From positions 31,236 to 95,235 of the forward strand of contig URBK01000010.1 in the NCBI GenBank assembly GCA_900546065.1: 64,000 bases of DNA. Reading direction: 5' to 3'. The notes under the pieces are model-generated. The model had not been told where the DNA came from. It was given only the letters and a program-made list of their open reading frames with translations, and did not search any database. Source of the stretch: an uncultured Alistipes sp. (lineage in GTDB: Bacteria > Bacteroidota > Bacteroidia > Bacteroidales > Rikenellaceae). The translations under genes were made by a program, and so were the position numbers. Positions 50,741-60,376 of this stretch are shown in pieces (position 1 is the stretch's first letter; every line of letters begins with the position of its first letter).

Positions 50741-53700
50741 TTACTCTTTTGATTTTCCCGCGCTCTTTTTTGCGGCGGCGGCATCACCCCCGTCGGCAGC
50801 CTTGTCGCCCACCGTCTCGAGCATAAGCTCGACGGCGCGGCGCAGCTGCATGTCCTCGCCGCGGAGCTGCGCCTCCGGCGGCGTTATCACATAGATATCG
50901 GGCTCGACCTGCGTATTTTCAGAGAAGACGCCCCGCATGTCGCGGCACCCGACCTCCGGTATGCCGAAGACGATCGTCGGGTCGATCTGCGTCTCCCACC
51001 ATACGGCCGTCATCGTTCCGGGCACGGGCGTACCCACAAGCTTGCCCAGACCCAGCTCCTTATATACCCACGGCGTGCCGCAGGCGTTCGAGTAGTTGTC
51101 CTCGCATATAAGCATGCACGACGGGCGCAGCCACTTGTTGAAGGGGTCCGAACCGATATACTGTCCGCGCGGCACGAACTGCTGGTACTCCTTGCCCCCG
51201 AGCAGCGTCACCACATCGTCGTGCAACCATCCGCCGCCGTTGTGGCGCGTGTCGATAACCACGGCCTCGCAGTTGCGGAAGCGGCCCAGAAGCTCGCTGT
51301 AAAGATGTCGGAAGCTCTCGCTGTCCATCGCCCGTATGTGGACATAGCCCACACGTCCGTCCGAGAGGCGCTCAACCTCCTTGCGGCAGCGCTCGCGCCA
51401 GCGGTTGTAGAGCAGTTCGTTCAGCTCGCCCGAGCTGATGCCCCGAACCGACACCTCGAACGTCTTGCCTCCCTTGCGGATGCCGAGGCGCATCTTGCGC
51501 CCCACCTTGCCCTCGAACAGGGGATAGTAGTCCTCCCCCGCGAGGATCTTCTCGCCGTCGACGCTCTCGATAATGCAGCCCGCCTCAACGTCGGTCTTCA
51601 TCACGGCGAAGGGACTCTTGGCTATAACCTCCTTGATCTTGAGTCCGTCGCCCTCGTACTCCTCATCGAAGAATACCCCGAGCGAAGCGGTCGCCAGCGA
51701 CGCACCCGGGCCGTAGTAGCGCGCACCCGTATGCGAGGCGTTCAGCTCGCCCAGCATCTCGGAGAGCATCTCCGTGAAGTCGTAGTTGTTGTTTATGTGG
51801 GGCAGGAAGCGGGCATAGACACCGCGGTAGTAGTCCCAGTCCACACCGTGCAGGTCAACGTCGTAGAACTTGTCCTTGACCTGACTCCATACGTGGTTGA
51901 AGATATAGTCGCGCTCCTCGTAGGGACGATAGTCCTGAAAAGCCTCGAAGCCGATGCGCTTGGTCTGGCCGTTGGCCAGCGACACGCTGCGCAGGCCGCC
52001 GTCGCAGATATAGAGGTTCTCGACATTGCGGTCCGCAACGAACGACCCGCCGCCGATGCCCTTGACCAGAATGCGGGTCGAGTAGTCCTTCAGGTCACGC
52101 ACCCACAGATCCACCGAGCCGTCCTCGGCCCCGATCACATAGTAGAGCTTGTCGCCCGTCTTCGACAGCAGGGCCAATATCCCGCGCGACGAGTGGGCCG
52201 TAAGGCGCACGACACGGTCGCGGCAGTTTTCGAGGTCGAACTCCAGCGGCTCCACCTCCGGAATGGCCGCCTCGCCCTTCTCGCCGGCCTTCTCCTCGGC
52301 CTTCTTCTCATCCTCGGCCTTCTTCTCGTCGGCCTTCTTCTCCTTCTGCGACTTGTTCTCCTCCAGAAGCGCCAGATCCTCCTTGTTCATGCGGAACTTC
52401 TCATAGGCCTCAACGTCGAAGAACATGATGTAGACATCATCCTCGGCGCCCCACGAGCCGTGGCTGCGGTAGCCCGCGCGGTCGCTGTACCAGATCATCG
52501 CCTTGCCGTCCAGAACCCACTTGGCACCGCGGTCCGTATAGCCGCTCTGCGTCAGGTTGTGCATCTCGCCCGAGCCGTCAGCCTTGACCAGAACAACGTC
52601 CTTGTTGTTCCAGCCGCCGATGCCGATATAGTCCGACAGGATCCAGCGGCTGTCGGGCGACCACTCGAAGTGCTGGTCTCCGTCCGAATACGAATACTGC
52701 CACTTGCCATCCATCGCCGTGCGCACCTTGCCGCTCTTGAGGTTCACAACGCGGATGGCCGTGCGGTTCTCAAGGAAAGCAACCTCCTTGCCGTCGGGAC
52801 TGTATGCCGGCTGGAACGACGCCGCCTTCGAGTTGGTCAGATTGCGCTCCCTGATCTCGGTGGCGTAGGTGAACTGCTTCTCCTCCTTGTCGGCGATCGT
52901 AGCCTCGTATATCTGCCACAGACCGTCACGCTCCGAGGCGTAGACTATCGCGCTGCCGTCGGGCGAGAACTGTACGTCGCGCTCCTGATCCTGCGTCGAG
53001 GTTATCTGGCGCGTGGTGTTGTACTCAACCGAGGTGACATATACGTCACCCCCCATGATGAAGGCCACCTCCTTGCCCGTGGGCGAGGGAGAGATCTCTC
53101 GCGCGCCGCTCGTGCGCAGACGCCGTATGACGTCGCGGTCCTGCTTGTCGGCCACGATCTCGACCGCGACCTTCTGCGGCTCGCCTCCCTCGCGAAGAGT
53201 ATATAGCTCGCCGTCCTGCGAGAAGCAGAGCGTGCCGTCACGCGAGATCGACAGGAAACGCACCGGATTCTTCTCGAAGCGTGTCACCTGCTCGGCCTCC
53301 GACGCCCCCACGCGGCGGTGCCATACGTTCGAGGTGCCGTCCTGCTCCGAAAGGTAGAAGAACGACTCGCCGTCGGGTGCCCATACGGGCTCGCGGTCCT
53401 CACCCTCGAAGTCGGTCTGCTTGGCGTAGGTGCGCTCGCCCGCCAGCGTGCAGATCCACACGTCGCGCGAGATCGAGGCCTTCTCGTGCTTGCGCCACGG
53501 GTCCTCGTAACCCTTGCGGTCGTGGTATATCAGACGGCCGCCCTCGCCGTCGACCCATATATGCTCCATGGGCAGCGACGAGAAGAGATGCGGACGCCCG
53601 CCCCGCGTCGCCACGGAATATACCTGCGGGAACTGCGACGAGGGGAACTGCGCATCCTCGGCCGAAGGCATGATGTAGGCCGAGAAGAGCACCGTGCTGT

Positions 53701-54052
53701 CCGTGAGGAACGCCACGGGGCGCTCGGCCGCAGAGTGTGTGGTCAAACGCCGCGGCTCGCCGCCTCCGGCATCCACGATGAATACATCCATTCCCCCCAG
53801 ACGGTCCGAAGCAAAGGCTATGCTGCGGCTGTCGGGACTCCACACGGGGTCGGTGTCATGCCCCGCATGCGAGGTAAGCTGCTCGGCGCGCCCGCCACCA
53901 ACAGGCACGATGTAGATGTCGCCCCGATAGGTGAAGGCGATGCGTGTGCCGTCGGGCGAGATGGCGTTATGCCGCAGCCACAACGGCGCTTCGGCCGCCG
54001 CGGCGCACGTCACCGCCGCCGCAAGGGCCATGGTCGTAAAGAGTCTCTTCAT
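50741..54052 (-). CDS. Tricorn-like protease, TolB/WD propellers plus PDZ and S41 domain
   Basis: 1103 residues with a signal peptide (near AAAAE, residue 20). Two propellers (~25-330 and ~330-680) show repeats such as DPVWSPDSRSIAFASDRLGG and VQFSPDGSAIVYASERDG. A Lys/Glu-rich stretch (~555-600) separates blades. A helical C1 region, PDZ (~840-900) and S41 protease follow; DNYSNACGTPW carries the probable nucleophile Ser988 and VPGTMTAVWWETQIDP the substrate-side loop. Tricorn homologues degrade peptides; the signal peptide puts this one in the periplasm. Monocistronic. Confidence 0.9.
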   Translation of the reverse strand: MKRLFTTMALAAAVTCAAAAEAPLWLRHNAISPDGTRIAFTYRGDIYIVPVGGGRAEQLTSHAGHDTDPVWSPDSRSIAFASDRLGGMDVFIVDAGGGEPRRLTTHSAAERPVAFLTDSTVLFSAYIMPSAEDAQFPSSQFPQVYSVATRGGRPHLFSSLPMEHIWVDGEGGRLIYHDRKGYEDPWRKHEKASISRDVWICTLAGERTYAKQTDFEGEDREPVWAPDGESFFYLSEQDGTSNVWHRRVGASEAEQVTRFEKNPVRFLSISRDGTLCFSQDGELYTLREGGEPQKVAVEIVADKQDRDVIRRLRTSGAREISPSPTGKEVAFIMGGDVYVTSVEYNTTRQITSTQDQERDVQFSPDGSAIVYASERDGLWQIYEATIADKEEKQFTYATEIRERNLTNSKAASFQPAYSPDGKEVAFLENRTAIRVVNLKSGKVRTAMDGKWQYSYSDGDQHFEWSPDSRWILSDYIGIGGWNNKDVVLVKADGSGEMHNLTQSGYTDRGAKWVLDGKAMIWYSDRAGYRSHGSWGAEDDVYIMFFDVEAYEKFRMNKEDLALLEENKSQKEKKADEKKAEDEKKAEEKAGEKGEAAIPEVEPLEFDLENCRDRVVRLTAHSSRGILALLSKTGDKLYYVIGAEDGSVDLWVRDLKDYSTRILVKGIGGGSFVADRNVENLYICDGGLRSVSLANGQTKRIGFEAFQDYRPYEERDYIFNHVWSQVKDKFYDVDLHGVDWDYYRGVYARFLPHINNNYDFTEMLSEMLGELNASHTGARYYGPGASLATASLGVFFDEEYEGDGLKIKEVIAKSPFAVMKTDVEAGCIIESVDGEKILAGEDYYPLFEGKVGRKMRLGIRKGGKTFEVSVRGISSGELNELLYNRWRERCRKEVERLSDGRVGYVHIRAMDSESFRHLYSELLGRFRNCEAVVIDTRHNGGGWLHDDVVTLLGGKEYQQFVPRGQYIGSDPFNKWLRPSCMLICEDNYSNACGTPWVYKELGLGKLVGTPVPGTMTAVWWETQIDPTIVFGIPEVGCRDMRGVFSENTQVEPDIYVITPPEAQLRGEDMQLRRAVELMLETVGDKAADGGDAAAAKKSAGKSKE

Positions 54053-54080
54053 GCTGTATGTTTTTTACGGATTATACCTC

Positions 54081-54088
54081 CAAAGGTC
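54081..54088 (-). promoter_or_regulatory. Weak -7 box of tricorn-like gene
   Basis: Minus strand GACCTTTG, one mismatch to TAnnTTTG. Confidence 0.3.
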
Positions 54089-54273
54089 GTTTTATGTCCC
54101 AAAATTAAACATAAAACCACCCCATTCATCCTCCGCGCTCAACTTTTTATCTCTCCGCACCCTCATTTCTTCCCGCCGGAGCGTCTGAAATACCGCACGG
54201 CACACCCACGCCCGATCCAAATTCCACCCCCGGCCGCCCCCCGCCCGCACACGATGTGAAAAAGAGCATGCGA

Positions 54274-54305
54274 TTTGGAGGCTTGGACAATATTGCCTAT
54301 CTTTG
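54274..54305 (+). promoter_or_regulatory. First murA promoter
   Basis: TTTG 54274-54277 and TATCTTTG 54298-54305, 20 bases apart. Between 54089 and 54273 nothing else was seen. Confidence 0.7.
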
Positions 54306-54359
54306 AATAGGATAGCGTTCCCGCGCCGCGGCCCCACGCAAAAAACAAAAGTTTTAGTA

Positions 54360-54367
54360 TATCTTTG
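54360..54367 (+). promoter_or_regulatory. Second murA -7 box
   Basis: TATCTTTG again, 54 bases before ATG 54421, without a clear -33. murA may have two starts. Confidence 0.5.
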
Positions 54368-54420
54368 CGTCCGGTTTGGCCCGCCGCCATCCGCCGAAAC
54401 TAAAAACAGAGATCCGATAT

Positions 54421-55731
54421 ATGGCCGTATTCAAAGTCGAAGGAGGCACCCGCCTGCACGGCGAACTCCGACCCCAAGGGGCAAAGAACGAAGCGCTGGA
54501 GATACTGTGCGCAACGCTGCTCACACCCGAGCGCGTCGTGGTACACAACGTCCCCCAGATAATAGATGTCATGCAGCTCATCGAGCTGCTCGCGGCAATG
54601 GGCGTCGAGGTCGAGCACCTCGGCGGCGACTCCTACTCCTTCCGCGCCGCCGACATAAATCTCGACTACCTGCGCAGCGAGGACTACCACCGCCGCTGCC
54701 GCCGCCTGCGCGGCTCGGTCATGATGATAGGCCCCCTGCTGGCACGTTTCGGTGTCGGATACATACCCAAACCCGGCGGTGACAAGATCGGCCGCCGCCG
54801 TCTCGACACCCACTTCATCGGCTTCCAGAAGCTCGGCGCAACCTTCGACTTCGATCAGGCCGACGAGTTCTTCTCCGTCGAGGCACGGCGTCTCCACGGA
54901 TGCTACATGCTCCTCGACGAGGCCTCCGTCACCGGTACCGCCAACATAATCATGGCCGCCGTCTTCGCCGAGGGATTCACCACCATCTACAACGCCGCAT
55001 GCGAGCCTTACGTGCAGCAGCTCTGCCGCATGCTCAACCGCATGGGCGCACGCATCTCGGGCATAGCCTCGAACCTGCTCACAATAGAAGGCGTGCGCGA
55101 ACTCCACGGCACGGAACATACCCTGCTGCCCGACATGATCGAGGTGGGCAGCTTCATCGGCATGGCCGCGATGACCCGCTCGGAACTCACCATAAAGGAT
55201 GTGTCGTACGACAACCTCGGAATCATACCCGCACAGTTCGCACGCCTCGGCATACGCTTCGAGCAGCGCGGCGACGACATATATATCCCCGAGCAGGAGC
55301 ACTACGCCATCGAGAGCTTCATCGACGGCTCCATCATGACCATAGCCGATGCTCCGTGGCCGGGCCTCACGCCCGACCTGCTGTCGATATTCCTCGTGGT
55401 GGCGACGCAGGCCAAGGGGGCCGTGCTCATACACCAGAAGATGTTCGAGAGCCGCCTCTTCTTCGTCGACAAGCTCATCGACATGGGCGCCCAGATCATC
55501 CTCTGCGACCCCCACCGCGCCACCGTCATAGGCCACGACCGACGCATACCCCTGCGCGCGACGCGCATGTCGTCGCCCGACATACGTGCCGGCGTGGCGC
55601 TGCTCATCGCGGCCATGAGCGCCGAGGGCACCAGCACCATACAGAACATCGAGCAGATCGACCGCGGCTACCGCGACATCGACGGCCGCCTCAACGCCCT
55701 CGGCGCCCGAATAACCCGTATCGAGGAGTAA
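54421..55731 (+). CDS. murA: UDP-GlcNAc 1-carboxyvinyltransferase with Asp at the fosfomycin site
   Basis: 436 residues from ATG 54421. It transfers enolpyruvate from PEP to UDP-GlcNAc, the first committed step of peptidoglycan synthesis. GAKNEAL holds Lys22; the EPSP-synthase-like repeat fold is complete, with [28 protein letters not shown] for the active-site loop. The usual Cys115 (GGC) is Asp121 here (GGD, codon GAC at 54781). Asp at this place keeps activity and gives fosfomycin resistance in Mycobacterium and Chlamydia. tdk follows after 112 bases. Confidence 0.95.
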   Translation: MAVFKVEGGTRLHGELRPQGAKNEALEILCATLLTPERVVVHNVPQIIDVMQLIELLAAMGVEVEHLGGDSYSFRAADINLDYLRSEDYHRRCRRLRGSVMMIGPLLARFGVGYIPKPGGDKIGRRRLDTHFIGFQKLGATFDFDQADEFFSVEARRLHGCYMLLDEASVTGTANIIMAAVFAEGFTTIYNAACEPYVQQLCRMLNRMGARISGIASNLLTIEGVRELHGTEHTLLPDMIEVGSFIGMAAMTRSELTIKDVSYDNLGIIPAQFARLGIRFEQRGDDIYIPEQEHYAIESFIDGSIMTIADAPWPGLTPDLLSIFLVVATQAKGAVLIHQKMFESRLFFVDKLIDMGAQIILCDPHRATVIGHDRRIPLRATRMSSPDIRAGVALLIAAMSAEGTSTIQNIEQIDRGYRDIDGRLNALGARITRIEE

Positions 55732-55843
55732 CCATACCGACACCCGTCCCGACGGCTGCAGCACATCCGCCCCGCCATACACACGGCGGAGGCTTCCCCA
55801 TGCCACGGCGGGGCGAGACGGAAGACATATAAAACACCGGAGA

Positions 55844-56428
55844 ATGTTATTGGAATATACGAAACACCGCGGCCGTATCGAAGTGATATGCGGGTCGATG
55901 TTCTCGGGCAAGACCGAGGAGCTGATACGGCGGCTGCGCCGCGCCCAGTTCGCAAACCAGCGGGTCGAGATATTCAAGCCCGCGGTCGATACCCGCTATT
56001 CGAACGACGAGGTGGTGTCGCACGAGGGACACTCGCTGCGTTCGACCCCCGTCGAGTCGTCGCAGACGCTGCTGCTAATGGCCGGCAATGTCGACGTCGT
56101 GGGCATAGACGAGGCGCAGTTCTTCGACGACGGCCTCACCGACGCCTGCAACAGGCTCGCCTCGCAGGGCGTCAGGGTCATAGTCGCTGGACTCGACATG
56201 GACTACACCGGACGCCCCTTCGGCCCCATGCCCGCACTCATGGCCGTGGCCGAACACGTCACAAAGGTACATGCTATATGCGTCCGCTGCGGCGACCCCG
56301 CGCAATACTCCCACCGTCTGAAGGCCGACCCGCGTCTGGTGATGCTCGGCGAGAAGGAGTCATACGAACCCCTCTGCCGCCACTGCTTCGAGCAGGTCAT
56401 GGCCGAGGAGCACGCGGCCGCAAAGTAA
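55844..56428 (+). CDS. tdk: Thymidine kinase (type II)
   Basis: 194 residues. It phosphorylates thymidine with ATP in nucleotide salvage. The P-loop [10 protein letters not shown] (17-26), [10 protein letters not shown] (Walker B-like with catalytic Glu), [16 protein letters not shown] (lasso loop) and two CxxC zinc pairs (CVRCG, CRHC) are all present. Probably co-transcribed with murA. Followed by a bidirectional hairpin. Confidence 0.95.
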   Translation: MLLEYTKHRGRIEVICGSMFSGKTEELIRRLRRAQFANQRVEIFKPAVDTRYSNDEVVSHEGHSLRSTPVESSQTLLLMAGNVDVVGIDEAQFFDDGLTDACNRLASQGVRVIVAGLDMDYTGRPFGPMPALMAVAEHVTKVHAICVRCGDPAQYSHRLKADPRLVMLGEKESYEPLCRHCFEQVMAEEHAAAK

Positions 56429-56530
56429 TCCACCCAATCTGCCACACACAACAACGGCTTCCGACCTTTTTTCGAGAGAAAAAAGATAGTCTTACGGCAG
56501 GGCAGGGCACGCAACTCCCACCCAAAACAG

Positions 56531-56560
56531 CGGCGGCCGACCTTTCGGGGTCGGCCGCCG
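56531..56560. terminator. Bidirectional terminator between tdk and isomerase-like gene
   Basis: Perfect 12-bp stem CGGCGGCCGACC/GGTCGGCCGCCG (56531-56542, 56549-56560). Confidence 0.75.
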
Positions 56561-56580
56561 ATCCTATATCATCCGCCGCA

Positions 56581-57519
56581 TCACTTCACGAACTTGGCCT
56601 TCGAGAGATACTTGGCGCTCTGCTTGGCGGCATCGAACATGCGCTCCATGATCTCCTCATCCGAGAGCTTCTCGCCTGCGGCGTTATGCTCCTCGCGCAG
56701 CCATCCCGGAATCTCGATCTCCACCACATAGTCCTTCATGCCGTTGGCATAGAACTGCTTGAAGATCGACTCGAAATCGATCGTGCCGCTGGCACCGATA
56801 ACGAAGTCATCCTTCACGTGGAGCATGCGCACACGGTTGGGATACTTCTTCAGGTAGGCAACGGGATCCTTGCCACCCTTGGTGCACCAATAGACGTCCA
56901 ACTCGAAGAATACGTAGCTCGGGTCGGTATGCTCGACAAGATACTCCCACATCACCTTGTCCGAATCCTTCAGCTTGGCGAACTCGCCCGAATGGTTGTG
57001 GTAGCCCAGCTTGAGACCGTACTCCGATGCGATCTTGCCGATACGGTTGAAGTAGTCACACATCTGCTGCACGCCCTTCTCCGTGTAGTCGACGCCGTAG
57101 CTCGGGATAACGACATAACTGCCGCCGCACGCCCTCTGTATCTCGAAGATCTGGCGCCAGCGCGCAATCACTTCATCCTCCTTTGCGGGGTCCTCTTGTA
57201 TACCCGTGTGGGTCGAGACGATCTCCATGCCGTTACGGTCACAGATGGCCTTGAACTCCGCGGGCGCAAGTCCGAACACCTTGGTGTCGCCGCCCCACTG
57301 CACAAGCTCGGCAACGTTGTAACCCATGTCGGCCAGACGCTTGATCGAACCCGCAGGGTCCTTCTGTACGGCTCCCATCACCGAATAGAGCTGAATGCCG
57401 ATCTTCTTTTTCTTTGCGGCCGCCTGCTCCGGCATGGCGACCATCGCTGCGGATGCCACGATGCATAGTGCCGTCAATGCAGCCCTGCGACATCCCTGCC
57501 ATAAAGTTGAGGTCTTCAT
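56581..57519 (-). CDS. Sugar phosphate isomerase/epimerase-like TIM-barrel protein, exported
   Basis: 312 residues from ATG 57519 (an upstream in-frame start at 57576 adds 19 residues before the signal peptide). Signal peptide with cleavage near EQAAA (~residue 35). The xylose-isomerase-like AP-endonuclease 2 barrel is shown by KIGIQLYSVMGAVQKDPAGS, GYNVAELVQWGG, STHTGIQED, KLGYHNHSGEFAKL, FFELDVYWCTKGG and MLHVKDDF, with metal ligands Glu, Asp, His, Glu. Exported members occur with DUF1080 proteins in Bacteroidetes sugar pathways; this link is inference. Confidence 0.88.
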   Translation of the reverse strand: MKTSTLWQGCRRAALTALCIVASAAMVAMPEQAAAKKKKIGIQLYSVMGAVQKDPAGSIKRLADMGYNVAELVQWGGDTKVFGLAPAEFKAICDRNGMEIVSTHTGIQEDPAKEDEVIARWRQIFEIQRACGGSYVVIPSYGVDYTEKGVQQMCDYFNRIGKIASEYGLKLGYHNHSGEFAKLKDSDKVMWEYLVEHTDPSYVFFELDVYWCTKGGKDPVAYLKKYPNRVRMLHVKDDFVIGASGTIDFESIFKQFYANGMKDYVVEIEIPGWLREEHNAAGEKLSDEEIMERMFDAAKQSAKYLSKAKFVK

Positions 57520-57602
57520 AGTTCTGGTATTTAATTGTTTCGCCACCCCGCAAAGACTATTTCCACAGGGCGACAAGGTTAGTCCTCAACGGTTATTCTT
57601 TA

Positions 57603-57610
57603 CAAATATA
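57603..57610 (-). promoter_or_regulatory. -7 box of isomerase-like gene
   Basis: Minus strand TATATTTG, exact, with CAAC (reads GTTG) 20 bases further up; leader about 80 nt. Confidence 0.55.
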
Positions 57611-57784
57611 TTAATATTATTCAATCCCCACAACAATTTTCTGAAATTCTCGCTCCCTGTCGTCCGTTTTTGTTACACTTGTTAACACACCGGCCAATAT
57701 TCAAAAACTTAACTCCCTACATCTCAACGCCGAGCATAATCCTCCCGCCCATCCGCATGTTCCCCCGCCGTCGGGGCGAGCAGA

Positions 57785-57880
57785 GTATGCGCAGTATGTG
57801 CAGGGAGTGCGCAGAGAGGGCTGAGAGGGTGCAGAGAGTGCGTAGGGAGTGTGCAGGGAGTGTGCAGGGAGTGTGTCGGC
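57785..57880. repeat. Degenerate 11-bp repeats (GTGCAGGGAGT)
   Basis: About eight imperfect copies, the cleanest three in a row at 57849-57881. The remaining sequence between 57620 and 58030 contains nothing recognised. Confidence 0.75.
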
Positions 57881-58031
57881 CACAGGACGACGGCCGACCG
57901 ATGGGTTCGGCGAGAACGATATGACGATATCCGGACTGCGCCGAGGCCCGAAAGAGATATCTAAAATGAAGATACCGGAAACGGCAGAAGCGGAGAGTGA
58001 AAATACAGGGGAACAAACAGAGGGCGGCGGC

Positions 58032-58074
58032 AAAAAAAACGACAGGGAACCGCGTCCGGTTCCCTGTCGTTTTT
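58032..58074 (-). terminator. Terminator of rpmH
   Basis: Perfect 13-bp stem CGACAGGGAACCG/CGGTTCCCTGTCG (58040-58052, 58057-58069); minus-strand T8 follows (58039-58032), plus-strand T5 on the other side, so it can act both ways. Confidence 0.9.
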
Positions 58075-58092
58075 CCGACGGCGTCGGTAAAA

Positions 58093-58254
58093 CTAAGCGT
58101 ACTTGAAGGTCGACTCGTCCGAAACGGTCAACTTCTTGCGTCCCTTAGCGCGACGCGCAGCCAACACCTTGCGGCCGTTGGCCGTAGCCATTCTCTGGCG
58201 GAATCCGTGCTTGTTGATCCGCTTGCGGCGAGAAGGCTGATAAGTTCTTTTCAT
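58093..58254 (-). CDS. rpmH: 50S ribosomal protein L34
   Basis: 53 residues, [20 protein letters not shown] onward, with the family core [26 protein letters not shown] and a short acidic-aromatic tail (DESTFKYA). An in-frame ATG at 58260 would add MA; the canonical L34 start is 58254. It binds 23S rRNA. The usual neighbour rnpA is not here, and the gene is monocistronic with a perfect promoter and a strong terminator. Confidence 0.96.
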   Translation of the reverse strand: MKRTYQPSRRKRINKHGFRQRMATANGRKVLAARRAKGRKKLTVSDESTFKYA

Positions 58255-58364
58255 TGCCATAACGATATCGTATTTGTGTTTGTTCTACTTGCGCCCGCCG
58301 GCATCACGCCGATAGGCTTCACACATCGGAGCGCCAAGCGATGCAGCTATTCCGACGCGGAGTG

Positions 58365-58395
58365 CAAAGGTAAGAGGTTTTTCCTTTTTCGCAAA
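58365..58395 (-). promoter_or_regulatory. rpmH promoter
   Basis: Minus strand TTTG (58395-58392) and TACCTTTG (58372-58365), 19 bases apart; leader about 100 nt. Confidence 0.8.
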
Positions 58396-58489
58396 ATATT
58401 TTGACGACAAATCGCCTTTCGGGGCGTTTTTTCTCTCGTTGAGAGCATTATGGGTTCCCTTACGGGGCTTGTTTCACACATCCAAGCCC

Positions 58490-58600
58490 CACCGCGCCCC
58501 ACCGCGCCTCTCCTCTCTCGCATCCTCCTTTACGCCTGCCCTCTTGCATCCTCTCTTGCTCCCTCTCTCGCTATCTTGCGACCTCTCTCGCTCCCCGGGC
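58490..58600. repeat. Pyrimidine-rich degenerate repeats
   Basis: Recurring CCTCTCTCGC / CATCCTC units on the plus strand between rpmH and the DUF4924 gene. No gene seen in this 210-base gap beyond the rpmH promoter. Confidence 0.6.
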
Positions 58601-58609
58601 CTTGCGGCA

Positions 58610-59167
58610 TCACATATCCTTGAAGAGGTCCAGCTCGCCGCGTTCGGCCTTGCCGTAGATGGCCGCCAGCTCTCCCACCACGGGAGATATCAGCTCCACG
58701 GTGTCGGCGATAGCCGCCGCGCCCTTGCCGTCGCCCCTGATGCGGTAGAGCATCGCCGCATAGAGCGCGCGGAAGCATATCTCCGTGTCGGAGATGTTGT
58801 CGTCGTGCAGCATCGCCCGCAGCTTCGGCAGCTCGGGCGCAAGGCGCGCAAAGGTATGACGGTAGTGCTCCCCCACGGGGGCGCGCATAAGGTGCAGGTG
58901 GAGGTTGTGAAGGTCGCCTATAAGGTGGAGCGTATGGTCGAGGTGGCCGCTCTGCTCCTTGCCCTCCTTGCGCAGCAGCGAGGCCAGATCGAGATACCAT
59001 GCCAGAATCTCGTCCTTGCGCTGCTGGGGCACCTCGCGCGGCGCCACCAGCTGCGAATATATCGCCTCGGGGCTAAACTGCAACGCCCGCAGCAGATCTT
59101 CCAGCTGCCACAGGTAGAGTATGTACTCCGCAATGTTCTCCTTGCGTTTCGCTTGTGCTATATCCAT
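58610..59167 (-). CDS. DUF4924 family protein
   Basis: 185 residues, all-helical. MDIAQAKRKENIAEYILYLWQLEDLLRAL is the standard start of this Bacteroidetes-only family. Conserved His-rich helix HLDHTLHLIGDLHNLHLHLM could bind metal, but no function is known. Last gene of the cdd-rluA-dtd-endonuclease run, 68 bases after the endonuclease. Confidence 0.9.
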   Translation of the reverse strand: MDIAQAKRKENIAEYILYLWQLEDLLRALQFSPEAIYSQLVAPREVPQQRKDEILAWYLDLASLLRKEGKEQSGHLDHTLHLIGDLHNLHLHLMRAPVGEHYRHTFARLAPELPKLRAMLHDDNISDTEICFRALYAAMLYRIRGDGKGAAAIADTVELISPVVGELAAIYGKAERGELDLFKDM

Positions 59168-59235
59168 ATAATCATGTTTTTATTGTCTTCTCCTCTCTCC
59201 GTCTCTCCGCCTTTTTTCACCCCTCTCCGCCCGCG

Positions 59236-60351
59236 CTACAAGCCCCAGTCCGAGGCTGCGGCACGCGACTTGGGGGCTGCGGGCACGTTGACGAAGAAAC
59301 GCTCGCCCGTCATACGCTCCAGATCCGCGACGCTCATCATCTCGGCCTCCGTCACCTCGCGTCCGCGCACGCCGCGGTGCCCAACCACAAAGGCCGCACA
59401 CTTCAGCTCGTCGGCCGCACAGTCGCGCACGCTGCGGCCCGTACGTCCCGAGCGCGTGCGCAGCAGCACCTTGTAATAGGCCGTAGGCACCGCCACTGTC
59501 TCGCCGTCATTTTTGTTGACGGTCGTACGCGCAGCTATCTTGCCCGCAACGGGGTCCGTGTAGTCCGAAAAGAGGCACCCCGTAACCACATACAGCGTAT
59601 CGGGGCATACCTGACCCTCGACAAAGACCTCAAGGTTGTTCCATGCGCCGCCCGCAGCGTTGAAGCCCGCCTGCGTCTGGGGCGCGATATTCGTCGGCAT
59701 GAAGGTCATGCGGTTGGCCTCCGCCGAGACCGTACGGTCGGCCGAGGCAAGCAGGTGGCCGCGCGTATACTCACCGTATGAGCGTTTCAGCGAGGGCTGT
59801 ATCTCCACGGGCAGCGCGGGGTCGAACGCATATCCCCCCGAGCGGCCCGAGTCGCCGCGGTAGCATTCGTGCAGCGGCGCGGCAACCCACACCGGGCAGC
59901 GGCGCGAAACACTGAAACAGGCCGTATGGCTTCGCCACGAGGCCGACGCCCCCTCCCCGCCGCAGAGGTGGTGGACATAGCGTCTGTCGCCGTCCGCACG
60001 CTCGGCGGGAAGCTCCGCCCACCCCGTACGATAGACCGTCCCGTCAATATCCTTGTTGTTGCCCGATGCGGGCTCTTCGCCCGATGCCGATTCTTCTCCC
60101 GTCGCGGGCTTCCCTTCCGACGCGTTTTTTTCGGTCGATGTTTCACTATTCGGGGCATCGCCGTCGGCAGGTGTCTGCTCTCCCCTGTCGGCAGGCTCCA
60201 CAAGCACCGTGCCCTCGCGAAGGGCTTCCGTCACCGCGGATACCGTATCCGAATGGTCGTACAGGTATCCGGCACACAGCACGACGGCCAAAACTGCAAG
60301 GTAGACAATCGGGCGGCGGGCGCTCATCCTGCGGGTTCTTCTTCTCACCAT
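59236..60351 (-). CDS. DNA/RNA non-specific endonuclease (NUC1 family), membrane-anchored
   Basis: 371 residues: one N-terminal helix (~14-30), a Ser/Glu/Gly linker (~55-100), then the beta-beta-alpha-metal nuclease. YTRGHLLASADR has catalytic His199 (DRGH-type, here TRGH); NIAPQTQAGFNAAGGAWNNLE has the metal-binding Asn239. An extra Cys-containing stretch (HECYRGDSGRSGGYAF) precedes it. The anchor suggests action in the periplasm, on DNA taken up or released. ATG 60327 is an alternative start. Confidence 0.85.
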   Translation of the reverse strand: MVRRRTRRMSARRPIVYLAVLAVVLCAGYLYDHSDTVSAVTEALREGTVLVEPADRGEQTPADGDAPNSETSTEKNASEGKPATGEESASGEEPASGNNKDIDGTVYRTGWAELPAERADGDRRYVHHLCGGEGASASWRSHTACFSVSRRCPVWVAAPLHECYRGDSGRSGGYAFDPALPVEIQPSLKRSYGEYTRGHLLASADRTVSAEANRMTFMPTNIAPQTQAGFNAAGGAWNNLEVFVEGQVCPDTLYVVTGCLFSDYTDPVAGKIAARTTVNKNDGETVAVPTAYYKVLLRTRSGRTGRSVRDCAADELKCAAFVVGHRGVRGREVTEAEMMSVADLERMTGERFFVNVPAAPKSRAAASDWGL

Positions 60352-60376
60352 ATCTCTGAGGGTCTATTCGGGACGC

